In this document: in pieces, positions 31,509-41,600 of the stretch
Position numbering within the stretch: position 1 is the stretch's first letter
Layout: each line of letters opens with the position of its first letter
Assembly (NCBI GenBank): GCA_036245525.1
Contig: BTPG01000006.1
Coordinates: 95,065,870-95,129,869, forward strand
Origin: Semisulcospira habei
Taxonomy: Eukaryota; Mollusca; Gastropoda; Semisulcospiridae
Length of the DNA: 64,000 bases
Direction of reading: 5' to 3'
Program-made: the position numbers and the translations under genes
The notes under the pieces: model-generated
Databases searched by the model: none
Seen by the model: only the letters and a program-made list of their open reading frames with translations
What the model was told of the DNA's origin: nothing

Positions 31509-31940
31509 ATGGCAACTATAGCTGTCATGATTGGTGGTGCAGTTATTAACGCATTAGCTTTTAGTGGATCAAACTATTTCTTTTCAAAAGTTAGTAAAGA
31601 AGAATCAGCAGAAGAAATGAAGCGACACAATGAGGCATCTGAAAAACTAGCTCAAGCTCAACAAGATTATGAAAAGCAAAGAATTGAGAAACTTGATTTT
31701 ATTAATGAAAAACTAAAACTTGAGGGTCACGCACAGCATACATTTTCAAATGTCGATGACGCTATCAAAGAATACTATCTTGTAACTGGTGAAGACATGT
31801 CTATTCCACAACTAAAACTTAGTGACTACTACCAACCAAGCCCAGAACAAAGAAATGGAGAAATAATATTTGTTTTAGTAGGAATGACATTAGTATATTT
31901 TACAGGAGTTTATATTGCTAGAAAAAATGGCAGACGCTAA
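31509..31940 (+). CDS. Polinton coiled-coil membrane protein, 143 aa
   Basis: There is an N-terminal hydrophobic segment (ATIAVMIGGAVINALAFSG, residues 2-20), then a charged heptad-like stretch at about 30-75 (EEMKRHNEASEKLAQAQQDY). A C-terminal membrane helix (IIFVLVGMTLVYFTGVYIA) is followed by RKNGRR. Its last 14 bases overlap the start of the integrase gene. The layout resembles minor structural membrane proteins of Polintons, but no family is assigned. Confidence 0.75.
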   Translation: MATIAVMIGGAVINALAFSGSNYFFSKVSKEESAEEMKRHNEASEKLAQAQQDYEKQRIEKLDFINEKLKLEGHAQHTFSNVDDAIKEYYLVTGEDMSIPQLKLSDYYQPSPEQRNGEIIFVLVGMTLVYFTGVYIARKNGRR

Positions 31941-32877
31941 ACTATCAAAAATATATTACTCCCCAATTGGCTACTGGAAAGGGAATACTGCAATAAAAAA
32001 ATTACATGCTGCTGTGGGTGGAGATGTTAACCAAATAAAACAGTGGCTTAAAAAACAGGCAATTTGGCAAATATATCTTCCTGCTCCAAGAAAAATAACA
32101 AGGCCTCATTTTGAAAACACTATCCCTAATGACACACACCAAATGGACCTCCTGTTTCTTCCGCATGACACAATAAAAAAGAAACGATACAAGTATGCAT
32201 TAACTGTTGTTGACATAGCTTCAAGGTATAAGGATGCAGAACCCATAACTGACAAAAAAGCTGTAACAGTGGCCACTGCATTATCAAAAATATATAGTCG
32301 AGGTCCTTTAAAATACCCTAGGCTTGTGCAGGTTGATGATGGGAGTGAATTTAAAGGCGCTGTTAATCAGTTATTTGCAAAGCATGGAGTGCTAGTGCGG
32401 CGAGGCATACCAGGCTTGCATAGATCACAGGCTATTGTTGAAAACTTTAACAAGCAATTATCGGAGAGACTTTTTAGCTATCAGTATTCTAAGGAACTCA
32501 TGCATGACACACGTAACACTGAGTGGGTTAAAAGATTACCATCTGTAATAAAAGCAATGAATAATGAGGGTCACCCTAAACCTGTTGATGCTATTAAATT
32601 GAAAACAATACCGTCAGAAATAAAAACAACAACAACACCTCCAGACACTAACTTATTTACAAAACAGGTAAGATATTTGTATCAACCCGGTGAAGCCGAG
32701 AATGACGTCAGACGTAGGGCAACTGATCCAATTTGGTCTACATCTGTTCATAATATAAAAAAAATAGTTCCTTCAGCTAATGCAACAATATATTATCTTT
32801 ATGAGCCTGCACCCCAGAGGGCTTTTGTTAGAGAAGAATTACAGATTATTCCCACAGACACCGTTACTCATTTTTAA
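31927..32877 (+). CDS. Polinton integrase (retroviral-type DDE)
   Basis: The start chosen is 31927 (GAAAAAATGGCAG), giving 316 aa; an upstream in-frame ATG at 31915 lies in the preceding gene. The catalytic core shows D74 (in THQMDLLF), D137/D138 (in VQVDDGSEFKG) and E172 (in QAIVENFNKQ), the D,D-35-E spacing of retrovirus-like integrases. The N-terminal 60 residues lack an obvious HHCC finger. The C-terminus (VHNIKKIVP ... PQRAFVREELQIIP) is the small beta domain usual in Polinton integrases. The enzyme inserts the element and makes the target duplication. No stop or frameshift. The 3' end overlaps the convergent polymerase gene by 39 bp. Confidence 0.95.
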   Translation: MADAKLSKIYYSPIGYWKGNTAIKKLHAAVGGDVNQIKQWLKKQAIWQIYLPAPRKITRPHFENTIPNDTHQMDLLFLPHDTIKKKRYKYALTVVDIASRYKDAEPITDKKAVTVATALSKIYSRGPLKYPRLVQVDDGSEFKGAVNQLFAKHGVLVRRGIPGLHRSQAIVENFNKQLSERLFSYQYSKELMHDTRNTEWVKRLPSVIKAMNNEGHPKPVDAIKLKTIPSEIKTTTTPPDTNLFTKQVRYLYQPGEAENDVRRRATDPIWSTSVHNIKKIVPSANATIYYLYEPAPQRAFVREELQIIPTDTVTHF

Positions 32878-35800
32878 CAATTTCAATTCATCAATTAGTT
32901 CATCAAACAGTTCATCAGCTATTTTTTCAGATAATTTGAGCCTGTAATGACCTGGTGCATAAGCTTTTTCCTTACTATGAAACACTCTTTTTGTATCACC
33001 TACTGCTAGAGACTTTTTATATGTTTGAATCATTTCAATATTATGTTTGTTTGATCTTAGTGTCTTGTTTGGATAATCAGGCATTAATGCACCATCTAAC
33101 ACTTGCTTGTAATGTTCATGTCGAATGTCTTTATTTTTTATTGCTGTTTTTTTAATTCCTTTGGCTTTCGACTGACTACCTTTCTGATGCAGTATAGAAT
33201 ACATTTTTGATCTCAGTCCAACGTACTCAACTATTGGTACACCATTCAGTTCATCCTTAAACTTACCAGGCACTTTCTTGTTTTGTGTGTTGAACAGTGG
33301 ATGGTCTTTAGGGTAATCAGATGTGTCATACATGTGTAACTCTGTTTTCATGTCTTCATAAAAGTCTTCAGTAGGCACGTCTATGATCATAGAGTCAGTG
33401 TCAGTGTATAGCAGACGACACTCAGGATACTTTGGTTTGAAGTAATCATAATAAAATTCAAGCATTAACAGTTTTGATAACTCAAGAATTGCCATACCAA
33501 TGAATACTGGCTTATCCAGTTTAACAATCTTTTTTTTGAGTGACACAGCATACAATGATGAATGAAATTCTTTATACCCTGTGTACTGAGGCTTACTTGT
33601 AAGTTTAATTGCACCCGATTCAGTTGTGACCAGTCTCACATCTTTGCGGTGATGAGGATTTTCCATAGTCTTACCAAAACAGGCATTGTTCATAAGCTTA
33701 AAGAAGTCTTTGTCAAATGCAGTGTTACCTTCTCTTGCACGCAATGTTGTGTTCTTCATTATGTAATCTTTCATAAAAGCACTTTGGTCAAATTGAATTC
33801 CTCTATGAACTTTTTTTAGTACTAAACCATGTCTGATGTAAAACTGCAGCAATCGATAGTGACAAACGTAATTAAATTTGTCATTTAGATTGGGTACAAG
33901 TTTGGTGTCTTCTTTTTTCCCAGTCAAACTCAGTTTCTCAACTGCTAATGGATAATCATTATGGTAATCATGTAAATGGTGTGGATACTCCAAGTCTACT
34001 TCAAAGATCCAACCCTTTTCATCATTTTGACCTCGATCCATAATATATTTTGTTAATTTTTTTATGCCATACTGTGACAAATCATACAAACAAAAGTTTT
34101 TTAATGGCAACAATTCACACATTGCAAATCCATACAAATTATTAGCATCCAAGTATGTAATAAATGACATTGGCTTTGAGGGGTCAAAGTCGTCAAGATA
34201 TTTATTATTTGCCTTACCATAATTGTTTGCTGCTAGACTAATACCACCTCTCAATCCACGTTCCACCATTTCACCCATCGTACGATCAGACAACAGGTCT
34301 ATAGATATCTTACTGGATTTCAAAAATGCATCCCATGTCATGCCAGGACTAGTTATGTAACAAGCAGGGTCAAGCTTGTAGTGCAACAAACCCTTTTCAC
34401 GGTAACTTTCAAATACATCTGCTAGCAAGCAAACATCTGCCTTTAAGTACTGATCGTGGTAGTCACCAATTGTCTGACACCCTAGTTTTTCCCACGCATC
34501 AAGTGCATGCTGGTATTCAGAGTCAGAAATACCTTTACCAGTTAGTGTAGAATAAAATTTCTCTTTTGGAGGCAGTCTCCTTTCTTCAAACACTACCCAG
34601 TCACTGATGTACTCATATGGATAAACACCTTTTTTAATCAAGTCCGGCTCAAAATATTTACTTGTTATTGGATACTCACTCAGTCCTTCTGCCAGACTAG
34701 CAAGACCTAAAGACAAATGTTGCATGGAGTCATAAAATGCTAATTTATCTAACCTAAAAGTCAAGTATTTCTCAGTTGTCTGGGCAATACAACTAATTTT
34801 TTTGTACGACTCGTCTACAGCCTGCATGATAATGTGTGAATCATATCCCTTCAGATTGTGAAAAAAGATTGGTAACTTGTATGTCTTAGGATCTATTTTT
34901 AATAACAAGTTACAATTATTATGTGCAGCTCCTCTGTAACGCCCAGTTATGTGATCATGGTCACGAACTTTATCACCTTCTAAAGGCTGTTCACAAATCC
35001 AACACGTCTCTGCTGTATCAAATTTTAGTTTGTCTTCTTCTGTCATCACCAAAGGCATCTGACATGTTGTGAGATACTGTACTACCTGACTATACAGTTG
35101 TCTCATTTCTGTTAAAAACAGGCATGCTGCATTTTCACCCCTGTAGATAACAGGTTCTGAATGAAGACCGTCTGACCTAACAAGAATGTATCCAAAAGAA
35201 CACACCACTTGGTCACTTAGTTTTATAGTCTTTGGTAATGACTCTGGAACTGGACCCTCATATGGACCAACGAGTGATTCAAAATCTGCATACACTACAA
35301 ACGGCAGCTTTTGCTGATTCCCATAGTTCTTAAAATACACTTGACTACCAGGATCTGGATACTTAAGTACAGTTTGTATGTCATCAGCTGACCTGCAGTG
35401 TAAAATGTGATTATGTGCTATTTTAATAGAAGAGAATCTCTGTAAACATCTCTTGCACACTTCCTGTTTCCCATTGTGTTTCGTTGTATGTGAATAAATT
35501 AGACGTGACATATTCCTGATAATTGTGTAGTGGAAGTTATTGTCATCTCCAATTAGCAACATGTCAACATGTTTATCTTCCGGCTGCCCATAGGTTGGGG
35601 CAATTGGAGATACTCTAATTGGCTGTAACTTATTCTCAGATTCATTTTCCCACACAAACACATTCACAGATATACCAGGATTTAGTTTTTCAAACAAGTC
35701 TATGTCCTCTATTTTAACAGGGAACTCAATGCCACTGAAGTTGAGTTCATTTACAAATTTGGTATAGTTAGATACATGATCAGGTTTTGCTTTTACAAAA

Positions 35801-36282
35801 TGAAGTTTAGCAAGCACACACCACATAAAACATAAATTATCATTGTTTTGAATATTGACTACAGCCTTTTTGTTTGCAACCTCTATTGGTAGTGGTATCC
35901 AAGATCTACCTAAAATAGGATGATATCTTGACTGCTTCAGTTGTAGTTCATGTACAAGGCCTTCATGCCAGCCAGACCCTTGCATTTCTGCTCTGTCAAT
36001 TGCTTCATGGAAGTCTGGTAACAATCTTTCTCTAAACACTTTCTCTAGTTCTCTTCTCGAATTAACTGTGTGCTGCCTTGTTGAGATATACGTTACAATA
36101 ACTTCACCAACATCTCTGGCAAATTCTATTTTTGCAACAATCTGAATCTTTACACTATCAGAAAGAAGGTTATTTTGTATGACTAAAAAAGATCTTTCTA
36201 TTGATTCATAGACATTGTAAATATTAGATATAGGTAAGTCAGTTGTGTGAAACACGTTTCTTAATCTTTGATGGTTGACCAT
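32839..36282 (-). CDS. Polinton protein-primed DNA polymerase B
   Basis: 1147 aa, fully open. A C2H2-like motif lies at about 276-296 (CKRCLQRF ... HNHILHC). The 3'-5' exonuclease motifs are YADFES (332), FHNLKGYD (474) and YHDQYLKADVCLLADVF (608). Between Exo I and Exo II lies an HNH-like module at 427-459 (CWICEQPL, then DHDHITGRYRGAAHNNCN). Polymerase motifs are A, LDANNLYGFAM (711); B, NNACFGKTMEN (866); C, YTDTDSM (959). Such enzymes copy linear genomes from a terminal-protein primer. The terminal protein is usually thought to lie in or near the N-terminal region, but none is evident by eye. All key residues are present. Confidence 0.97.
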   Translation of the reverse strand: MVNHQRLRNVFHTTDLPISNIYNVYESIERSFLVIQNNLLSDSVKIQIVAKIEFARDVGEVIVTYISTRQHTVNSRRELEKVFRERLLPDFHEAIDRAEMQGSGWHEGLVHELQLKQSRYHPILGRSWIPLPIEVANKKAVVNIQNNDNLCFMWCVLAKLHFVKAKPDHVSNYTKFVNELNFSGIEFPVKIEDIDLFEKLNPGISVNVFVWENESENKLQPIRVSPIAPTYGQPEDKHVDMLLIGDDNNFHYTIIRNMSRLIYSHTTKHNGKQEVCKRCLQRFSSIKIAHNHILHCRSADDIQTVLKYPDPGSQVYFKNYGNQQKLPFVVYADFESLVGPYEGPVPESLPKTIKLSDQVVCSFGYILVRSDGLHSEPVIYRGENAACLFLTEMRQLYSQVVQYLTTCQMPLVMTEEDKLKFDTAETCWICEQPLEGDKVRDHDHITGRYRGAAHNNCNLLLKIDPKTYKLPIFFHNLKGYDSHIIMQAVDESYKKISCIAQTTEKYLTFRLDKLAFYDSMQHLSLGLASLAEGLSEYPITSKYFEPDLIKKGVYPYEYISDWVVFEERRLPPKEKFYSTLTGKGISDSEYQHALDAWEKLGCQTIGDYHDQYLKADVCLLADVFESYREKGLLHYKLDPACYITSPGMTWDAFLKSSKISIDLLSDRTMGEMVERGLRGGISLAANNYGKANNKYLDDFDPSKPMSFITYLDANNLYGFAMCELLPLKNFCLYDLSQYGIKKLTKYIMDRGQNDEKGWIFEVDLEYPHHLHDYHNDYPLAVEKLSLTGKKEDTKLVPNLNDKFNYVCHYRLLQFYIRHGLVLKKVHRGIQFDQSAFMKDYIMKNTTLRAREGNTAFDKDFFKLMNNACFGKTMENPHHRKDVRLVTTESGAIKLTSKPQYTGYKEFHSSLYAVSLKKKIVKLDKPVFIGMAILELSKLLMLEFYYDYFKPKYPECRLLYTDTDSMIIDVPTEDFYEDMKTELHMYDTSDYPKDHPLFNTQNKKVPGKFKDELNGVPIVEYVGLRSKMYSILHQKGSQSKAKGIKKTAIKNKDIRHEHYKQVLDGALMPDYPNKTLRSNKHNIEMIQTYKKSLAVGDTKRVFHSKEKAYAPGHYRLKLSEKIADELFDELIDELKLLKMSNGVCGNNL

Positions 36283-36372
36283 CTTTTTTATTTGTCCGAC
36301 AAAAAAATAAATAGAAAATTATATAATGAAAATGGCACTTTATTGACTAAAATCTATAATAGACAAAATTAA

Positions 36373-36768
36373 TTACCAACTAATAAGCCACTTCATAGAT
36401 ATGTCTTCTGTTGTATCATGTTCAATCTTTTGCATGTGTAATATTGTTTTATTAACAGTAATAAATTTAACATTTTTATTTTCTTTTTTTATTTGATGGT
36501 ATATTTGTAAACACATAATCTTAAACCAGTCAGATTCAACATCATAAACTAAAAAATCACTTGTCCTATTATTATAACATGGAAAAGTATTAGAATATCC
36601 AAGATAAAAACTATATGTTATGTATATCTTCATCGGTGTTGGGAGTTTTAAAAAAGGGCGTCTAACTTGTGTTTTTAAGTCACTAATAAGCATAAAACCT
36701 CTAAAACTCGATGTAATATCCATGAATTTACCAATAGGCCAATTTTGATCCTCTTGTCCGTCCGTCAT
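36373..36768 (-). CDS. Polinton protein of unknown function, 131 aa
   Basis: ATG in CTTTAAAAAATGACG, 90 bp upstream of the polymerase start and co-oriented. It is rich in aromatics (KIYITYSFYLGYSNTF) with no membrane span. The C-terminus carries FITVNKTILHMQKI. It does not show the His...Asp...Cys pattern of the adenain-like protease expected in many Polintons. Its place between ATPase and polymerase may mean a structural or DNA-binding role; unassigned. Confidence 0.7.
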   Translation of the reverse strand: MTDGQEDQNWPIGKFMDITSSFRGFMLISDLKTQVRRPFLKLPTPMKIYITYSFYLGYSNTFPCYNNRTSDFLVYDVESDWFKIMCLQIYHQIKKENKNVKFITVNKTILHMQKIEHDTTEDISMKWLISW

Positions 36769-36795
36769 TTTTTAAAGACAAACCCAAAAGATAAA

Positions 36796-37401
36796 TTAAT
36801 TTACTAACCCATACCCAGTGGGCTGATCTGTCTTTAAAATAAGCTTTAGGTGCTTAGTCGATTTCAGTTTATTTTTTACATCATCACGTTCATGCTTATT
36901 TGGAATGACATCGTTTTCTCTGAGACAGTCTTCAAAGCTGTCACGATCCTTACAGTAAAACAAACAGATAAACTTTAACTGTTCTCGAAAATCTTTCAAT
37001 ACAGCATTATATTTCTGAGTGAGAATCCAAACACTGATGTTTGCGTGTCTACCACTGAAGGCAAGTTCTGCTAAAGTATTTCTCTTTTTGACAATGTCTT
37101 TCTCTGCAGAGCAATCATCGACAATAAATAAAGTTGGCTGTCCTTCAAATTTCTTGTAAAAATATTGTAGGTATTCATTCAGTTTTTTATCAGGATCAAT
37201 TAACTAAATGTTATGATCAGTCCAAATAAAAAAACGGTTGTGATAAGCTTTGTTGTGTTTGATTGTTGGACAAAATATTACAATGTTTTCAAAATGGTGG
37301 ATGTATCTTGTTTGTAATAGGTTAAGTACAAATTCAGTTTTCCCACACCCTGTCGCACCACAAAATAAGCCACAGTGTGGGTCAAGGGTCATTAGGTTCA
37401 T
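36796..37401 (-). pseudogene. Polinton packaging ATPase (FtsK/HerA type), interrupted by an in-frame TAG
   Basis: The likely start at 37401 (TTAAAATGAACC) gives Walker A GATGCGKT near residue 15. The frame then meets TAG at 37204-37206 after WTDHNI. Beyond the stop the same frame stays open to 36796. It encodes Walker B (TLFIVDDCS), the conserved SGRHANISVWILTQ sensor region and a C-terminal VIPNKHERDD block. Nothing else is lost, so this is a single nonsense change (or an unusual readthrough codon). The normal protein would pump DNA into capsids. It begins about 20 bp after the capsid gene stop. Confidence 0.9.
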
Positions 37402-37420
37402 TTTAATACACAATATAATT

Positions 37421-38704
37421 TTAATATATGTGTCCACTCAGTCTGCTTTCTGCAATATTGAGTTGTGCGTCATAAATTAGATACAAATATATGTTTATGG
37501 CTGCAGCAGTTTCAACCTTCTTTTGTATCTGAATTGTTATTCCATCACTACCATTCTCAACAGTTCGTCCTGACCCATGAAGATAGTCATCATCTGTACT
37601 ACGCAGGTCTAACCACAGTGCATACTTGTTTGTCAGGTATTGACCAATCCTAACGTCATACAGATGTAGATCTTTGCACGCAATGTTTGCTGGTTTATCT
37701 CTAATCCTTCCACCCGCAAAATACTTTGTGATCTCATCGTAGTGTTGATAAGGCAGCATTCCAGACGCGTACACTTGATTAGGACGGCCTTCGATTGTGC
37801 AGGACAAATGTGTAATCTTAGGATTGTAGAATTTTTCTGAATCCCGTTTGTATGGACTCACAGGTTCAACAAACAACATAAGAATACCTTTCAATGACCT
37901 GGCAGGTGTGTTCAAGTTTATGTTCCACATTGGGTCGCTCTTGTCTTTTTGCATTAAACTGTGTCTAATCACCCTGTCATAATAAATTGGAAGTCTTGAC
38001 TGGTACTGATTTTGAATGAGTCTGGCTAGTTCAGTATGTGTGACAATTTCGTATTCCAAGGAAATGTTAGAGATCTTGTATGTTGCATCTGTGGCAGATG
38101 ATTTTATAACTTTGGAGTAGTCATTGAAAGTTAGTTCAAAACTCAGGCGGTCATTTAGTGCCCCTTGGTAATAAGGCGAATGTCCTGTTAGGATTTCAAA
38201 TTCGAGTGGAATGCAAAACCTATTTCCATATGTTTCGGCCACAATAACGTCCTTGCCTTCTGTGGTTGTTTTGTCTGATGCATTTATTCGAATTTTCATA
38301 ATGCTATCTGACTGTATGCCTTGGTAAATACGATCTTCTCGTTCTTCTCTTGTAAGCCACAAATCCGTGTAGCAGTAGAACACATCAGCATCATCAAGAC
38401 TAAACACTTCCTGTCCTTCAAGTTTAACTTTAATATTCTTAATAATTGCTCTACCTAGATTGTTAACTAGTGTTCTTTTGTCATCTGCGTCCGATGAAAG
38501 TTCAATATTAAAAGCAAGACGAGCAGTACCAGGAACAATAACGTCACTGGGGCCTAGGTTTGGAAACTTGACAGTAAGAGTCTGGTTTTGGTCTATAGTA
38601 CTAGGATTGTTTGTGATGACAATTGATTGTCTAACTGCTTTAACACCGAAAGGTTCACGTAGTTTTCTGTGTGGGTCTAACTTTGATCCGTAGGACTGTG
38701 TCAT
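37421..38704 (-). CDS. Polinton major capsid protein (double jelly roll)
   Basis: The start at 38704 (ATAATAAAAATGACA) gives 427 aa; an earlier in-frame ATG at 38719 lacks the motif. Signature stretches of the Polinton capsid family include KLREPFGVKAVRQ near the N-terminus, VIVPGTARLAFNIEL, GRAIIKNIKVKLEGQEVFSLDD and LTGHSPYYQGALNDRLSFELTFNDY. Near the C-terminus are YDVRIGQYLTNKYALWLDLRST and INIYLYLIYDAQLNI. Beta-strand-rich throughout with no breaks. It would form the hexameric capsomers. Divergent from the gene starting at 38742, with 37 bp between the two starts. Confidence 0.9.
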   Translation of the reverse strand: MTQSYGSKLDPHRKLREPFGVKAVRQSIVITNNPSTIDQNQTLTVKFPNLGPSDVIVPGTARLAFNIELSSDADDKRTLVNNLGRAIIKNIKVKLEGQEVFSLDDADVFYCYTDLWLTREEREDRIYQGIQSDSIMKIRINASDKTTTEGKDVIVAETYGNRFCIPLEFEILTGHSPYYQGALNDRLSFELTFNDYSKVIKSSATDATYKISNISLEYEIVTHTELARLIQNQYQSRLPIYYDRVIRHSLMQKDKSDPMWNINLNTPARSLKGILMLFVEPVSPYKRDSEKFYNPKITHLSCTIEGRPNQVYASGMLPYQHYDEITKYFAGGRIRDKPANIACKDLHLYDVRIGQYLTNKYALWLDLRSTDDDYLHGSGRTVENGSDGITIQIQKKVETAAAINIYLYLIYDAQLNIAESRLSGHIY

Positions 38705-38741
38705 TTTTATTATGCACAAAAAAATTAAATTAATAAAAACA

Positions 38742-39969
38742 ATGGCAGCGGGAGGATTTAATCATGAAGATTTTAACATGGATGTCATGGATGCCTCAGA
38801 TACCAGTATCACAGATATGACTGGAATGGTAACTAGTTCTCCTTTGTATCATGAACTGTTAAAAGACAAAGTAAACTCATTTTATGACAGTGTTGGAGCG
38901 CGCCCAGATGTAATAGATCCTAATCAATTTGAATATGATAAAGGACACTTATTTGTAAATACAGACAGAGGGAAAATATATCTAACACATAAAAATAATC
39001 CTTCTAAGTTTAGGGCTTTAAGTACAATTAAAGGTGAAGTCGGTGGTAACTCTGGGTTGGCAAGGTATCTTGGAATTGGAGGGTCTCCTGTTCCCCCAAG
39101 ACTTGTTAGTGTGCTTCACGACACGCAAACAAAGTTACCAACAGGGCAAGAGATTGAAATGGCACCAGTAACAAGCCTACCAGAAATAGCAAACACAGTG
39201 ATACAAGAAACCTCATTTACTGAAGGACAAATAAATGATGTTATGAAAACAATAGATGATCCACCTTTGTCAATGCGGGAGATTATAGGGTTAGATAAAT
39301 CACTGCAGACAATAAGAGGTGAGATGGTTAATAATCTTGCCAAACTGGGAGAGCTTGATAAACACATAGAACGTGAAAAAGAGAAACTGGCTACCGCAGA
39401 CAATGGGAATCTTGACACAGAAATGAAAGAAAGAATCCAACACAGATTAAATGATTTGCAGATAGAAAGATCAGCGAGGTTAGAAGCGATTAGTATTGGA
39501 AGGGAAAAACTGAAATCACAGGTCAACAGGATTAGAGAAACTATTCAAAAAATACTTCACGAAGACACTACTCTGGCTGAGAGACTTAAAACACTTTTCA
39601 GAGAACAGGGTATCACAATTGCCAGTTTAATTACTGCTCTGGGGTTTATTATCAGTACAGTTGTGTTGGCTGTAACTTACCGTAACGGGTGGTGGTTCTC
39701 CACCTCCAGCACCACCAACCCCAGTCCCCACAGATCCAAAAGACTTACAGTCGTGGGTAAAGAAACAACTGTCACACATATCAGACTTGCTTAAGAAATT
39801 GGCTCTGAAAGCAGTAGACTCGTTGCCTGGCATTTTAGGCACGGTTGTCAGTTGGCTGATTAGTACAGCGGCAAAGGTAGTAGGGTTTATGGCAGAACAT
39901 GTGTGGGTCTTTTTGGTGACAGTAGGAGGGTTAATGATAGGTTATTTAATGAAACAGGTAAAGAAGTAA
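38742..39969 (+). pseudogene. Polinton structural protein with coiled coil and membrane segments, frameshifted
   Basis: From ATG 38742 the first frame encodes an acidic N-terminus, a GGNSGLARYLGIGG segment and a long coiled coil (about residues 160-280). A hydrophobic run (IASLITALGFIISTVVLAV) follows, and at about 39670-39685 the homologous reading moves to another frame. There a GGGSPPPAPPTP linker, a WVKKQLSHISDLL helix and two further hydrophobic segments follow to the stop at 39969. The shift lies at a repeated GTAAC (GTAACTTACCGTAAC). The linker plus WVKKQL-type continuation is characteristic of a conserved Polinton protein, so the second frame is its true C-terminus. Confidence 0.8.
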
Positions 39970-41577
39970 TATTCCTAATCCTGTTAATCCTATTGTCAAT
40001 GCAGTTCTCTCGGATTCATGTGTGTCAGGGGTTGACTGTACTGGTTGTATAGCTGTTGGAGCAAGGGAAGTAATCACTTGTAATGTTTTTTTCAACTGAA
40101 CATGCACAGTTGTTCCTCCTAAATTTACAGATTTATTGAGGCCTAATTTCTGATCACTCCCAGCAACAATGATTTCATTATTATAATTTCCCCCACCCGG
40201 GTCTGCCCTGGGGGACTTGGGTGGGGTTAGGTATTTTTTAGTTCCCAGGGTCACCCTGGTCAGCCCCACAGGGTGGGTTTTTCTCTCTATTCTGGGGCAT
40301 GTGTTTCTGTCTACCCTTTGTCCATTCACCTGTATTTGCCTTTTTAAAACTCTCCCTACTGTCTGCACTGCCTGTAGCTCTTGATATTGGATGTGTGTTG
40401 CTAAATGGTCTTAGCTTTATTTAGGCCCCATGTTGTAGGTTTATTTAACATATTTGACCGGCTGGCGACATACATTCAATGTTCTGTTTATATTTTTTTT
40501 TTCACAAGCAGTGCAGGCACGTCCTGAGAAAGCCTTGTTGCTGTCGGGACGTTAAGCAATGTACAATCAATACAATCAATCATTATTATAATTTGTTATT
40601 GTACCCATTTGGAGTTGAAGGTCAGATGGTAACATGTATAACCCAGTGCCAACTACAAAGTCAACTTTTGATTTGGCATATCTGAGAACGTCTTGGTAGC
40701 GTTGTATGCTTGATGGGAGATCAACTGATGAATTTACTGAATCTTCAAGATTAGCGAGAAACTGTTTTTGCGAATCAAAAATTCCACTTCCATTCAGAAT
40801 ATTAGATTTTGTTAATGATTGTGCACCTAGTATACACCAGACATATGTTCTGATAGACTCATTGATGCGCTCGACTCCCGCTTGAGTAAATCCGTCACTC
40901 CTGTCCAAGACAAATGTGGTCCAGGCGTTAGACTGTTTCTGTTCTATTGAGCCTAACCACACTTCAGATTTTGATGAGAATGAAGTGTAGGGAGGCCAGT
41001 AATCTTGAGGGTATTGTCTGTGACTCAAAGCATAATATAATGTACCAATGCCGTGGTGATCATCAAGTTTTTGTGTAAAGTCATACTTTGTACTGATGTT
41101 AAATTCATTACAGATGCGTTCAAATGCTTTCATATCCATGGGGTTGTTAAACCTGTTAAAACTGGATTCAGTGGGTAGTGGTTAATGCAGTTTTGACAGT
41201 ATACGTCTAAGCTGGTAATAAACATGAAAACGATACACAGACCTAATCAGTTTGTTTGAGTGATTCAAGTGATCTGTAAATGAAACACCACAACCTGTAG
41301 TAGAACACAGTATAGCAAAGTTGAGTTGGTTTTGAAACATCTGTAGTGGACTTGAAGACCACTTTCTTGCAGTAGCATCGTCTGTTATTGGAGGGTTTAG
41401 GTAATGATCAAAAGGGTTGGGTACTTTGACTTGAAATAAATCTTGTTCGCTTACAGCTATGTCGAGTTGATTTAGTTGAATTATTTTCTGTTCATAAGTA
41501 GGGGCGACATTATATTTAGCATCTACATTAAATTGAAATGCGTTTGTAGTGGTAATGGTTGGTGATTTAAATTCCAT
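39946..41577 (-). pseudogene. Polinton structural protein, broken by a nonsense codon and a retroposon
   Basis: The gene reads from 41577 (MEFKSPTITTTNAF) through a segment with YNVAPTYEQKIIQLNQLDI to TAA at 41182-41184. It continues in the same frame (FNRFNNP, then MKAFERICNEFN) to about 40595, where a 390-bp retroposon is inserted. The coding sequence resumes past it near 40189 and ends in a membrane helix (TALTIGLTGLGILLLYLF). TNYNN is encoded on both sides because it lies in the duplicated target site. It overlaps the end of the convergent gene by 24 bp. A virion protein is likely from its place next to the penton candidate; the exact role is unassigned. Confidence 0.85.
40190..40579 (+). 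mobile_element. 390-bp retroposon (SINE-like) inserted in the Polinton
   Basis: Flanked by a perfect 15-bp direct repeat TCATTATTATAATTT (40175-40189 and 40580-40594). It starts CCCCCACCCGGG and ends GGGACGTTAAGCAATGTACA followed by a short AATC/ACAAT tail. It is nearly identical to 59221-59611. No ORF of its own and no clear A/B box. It postdates the Polinton. Confidence 0.92.
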
Positions 41578-41600
41578 CCTTTTTTTATGTGATAATAAAA

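Noticed and set aside
33562..33819. Plus-strand ORF within the polymerase
   Set aside because: Shadow of the minus-strand polymerase B coding sequence, whose motifs are continuous here.
36373..36768. Adenain-like protease
   Set aside because: I looked for ordered His, acidic and Cys residues with the usual surrounding motifs and did not find them; left as unknown.
39946..40368. 140-residue minus-strand ORF as a gene in its own right
   Set aside because: Its first ~60 codons lie in the inserted retroposon (the same residues are read at 59142-59399); the rest is the C-terminus of the interrupted Polinton gene.
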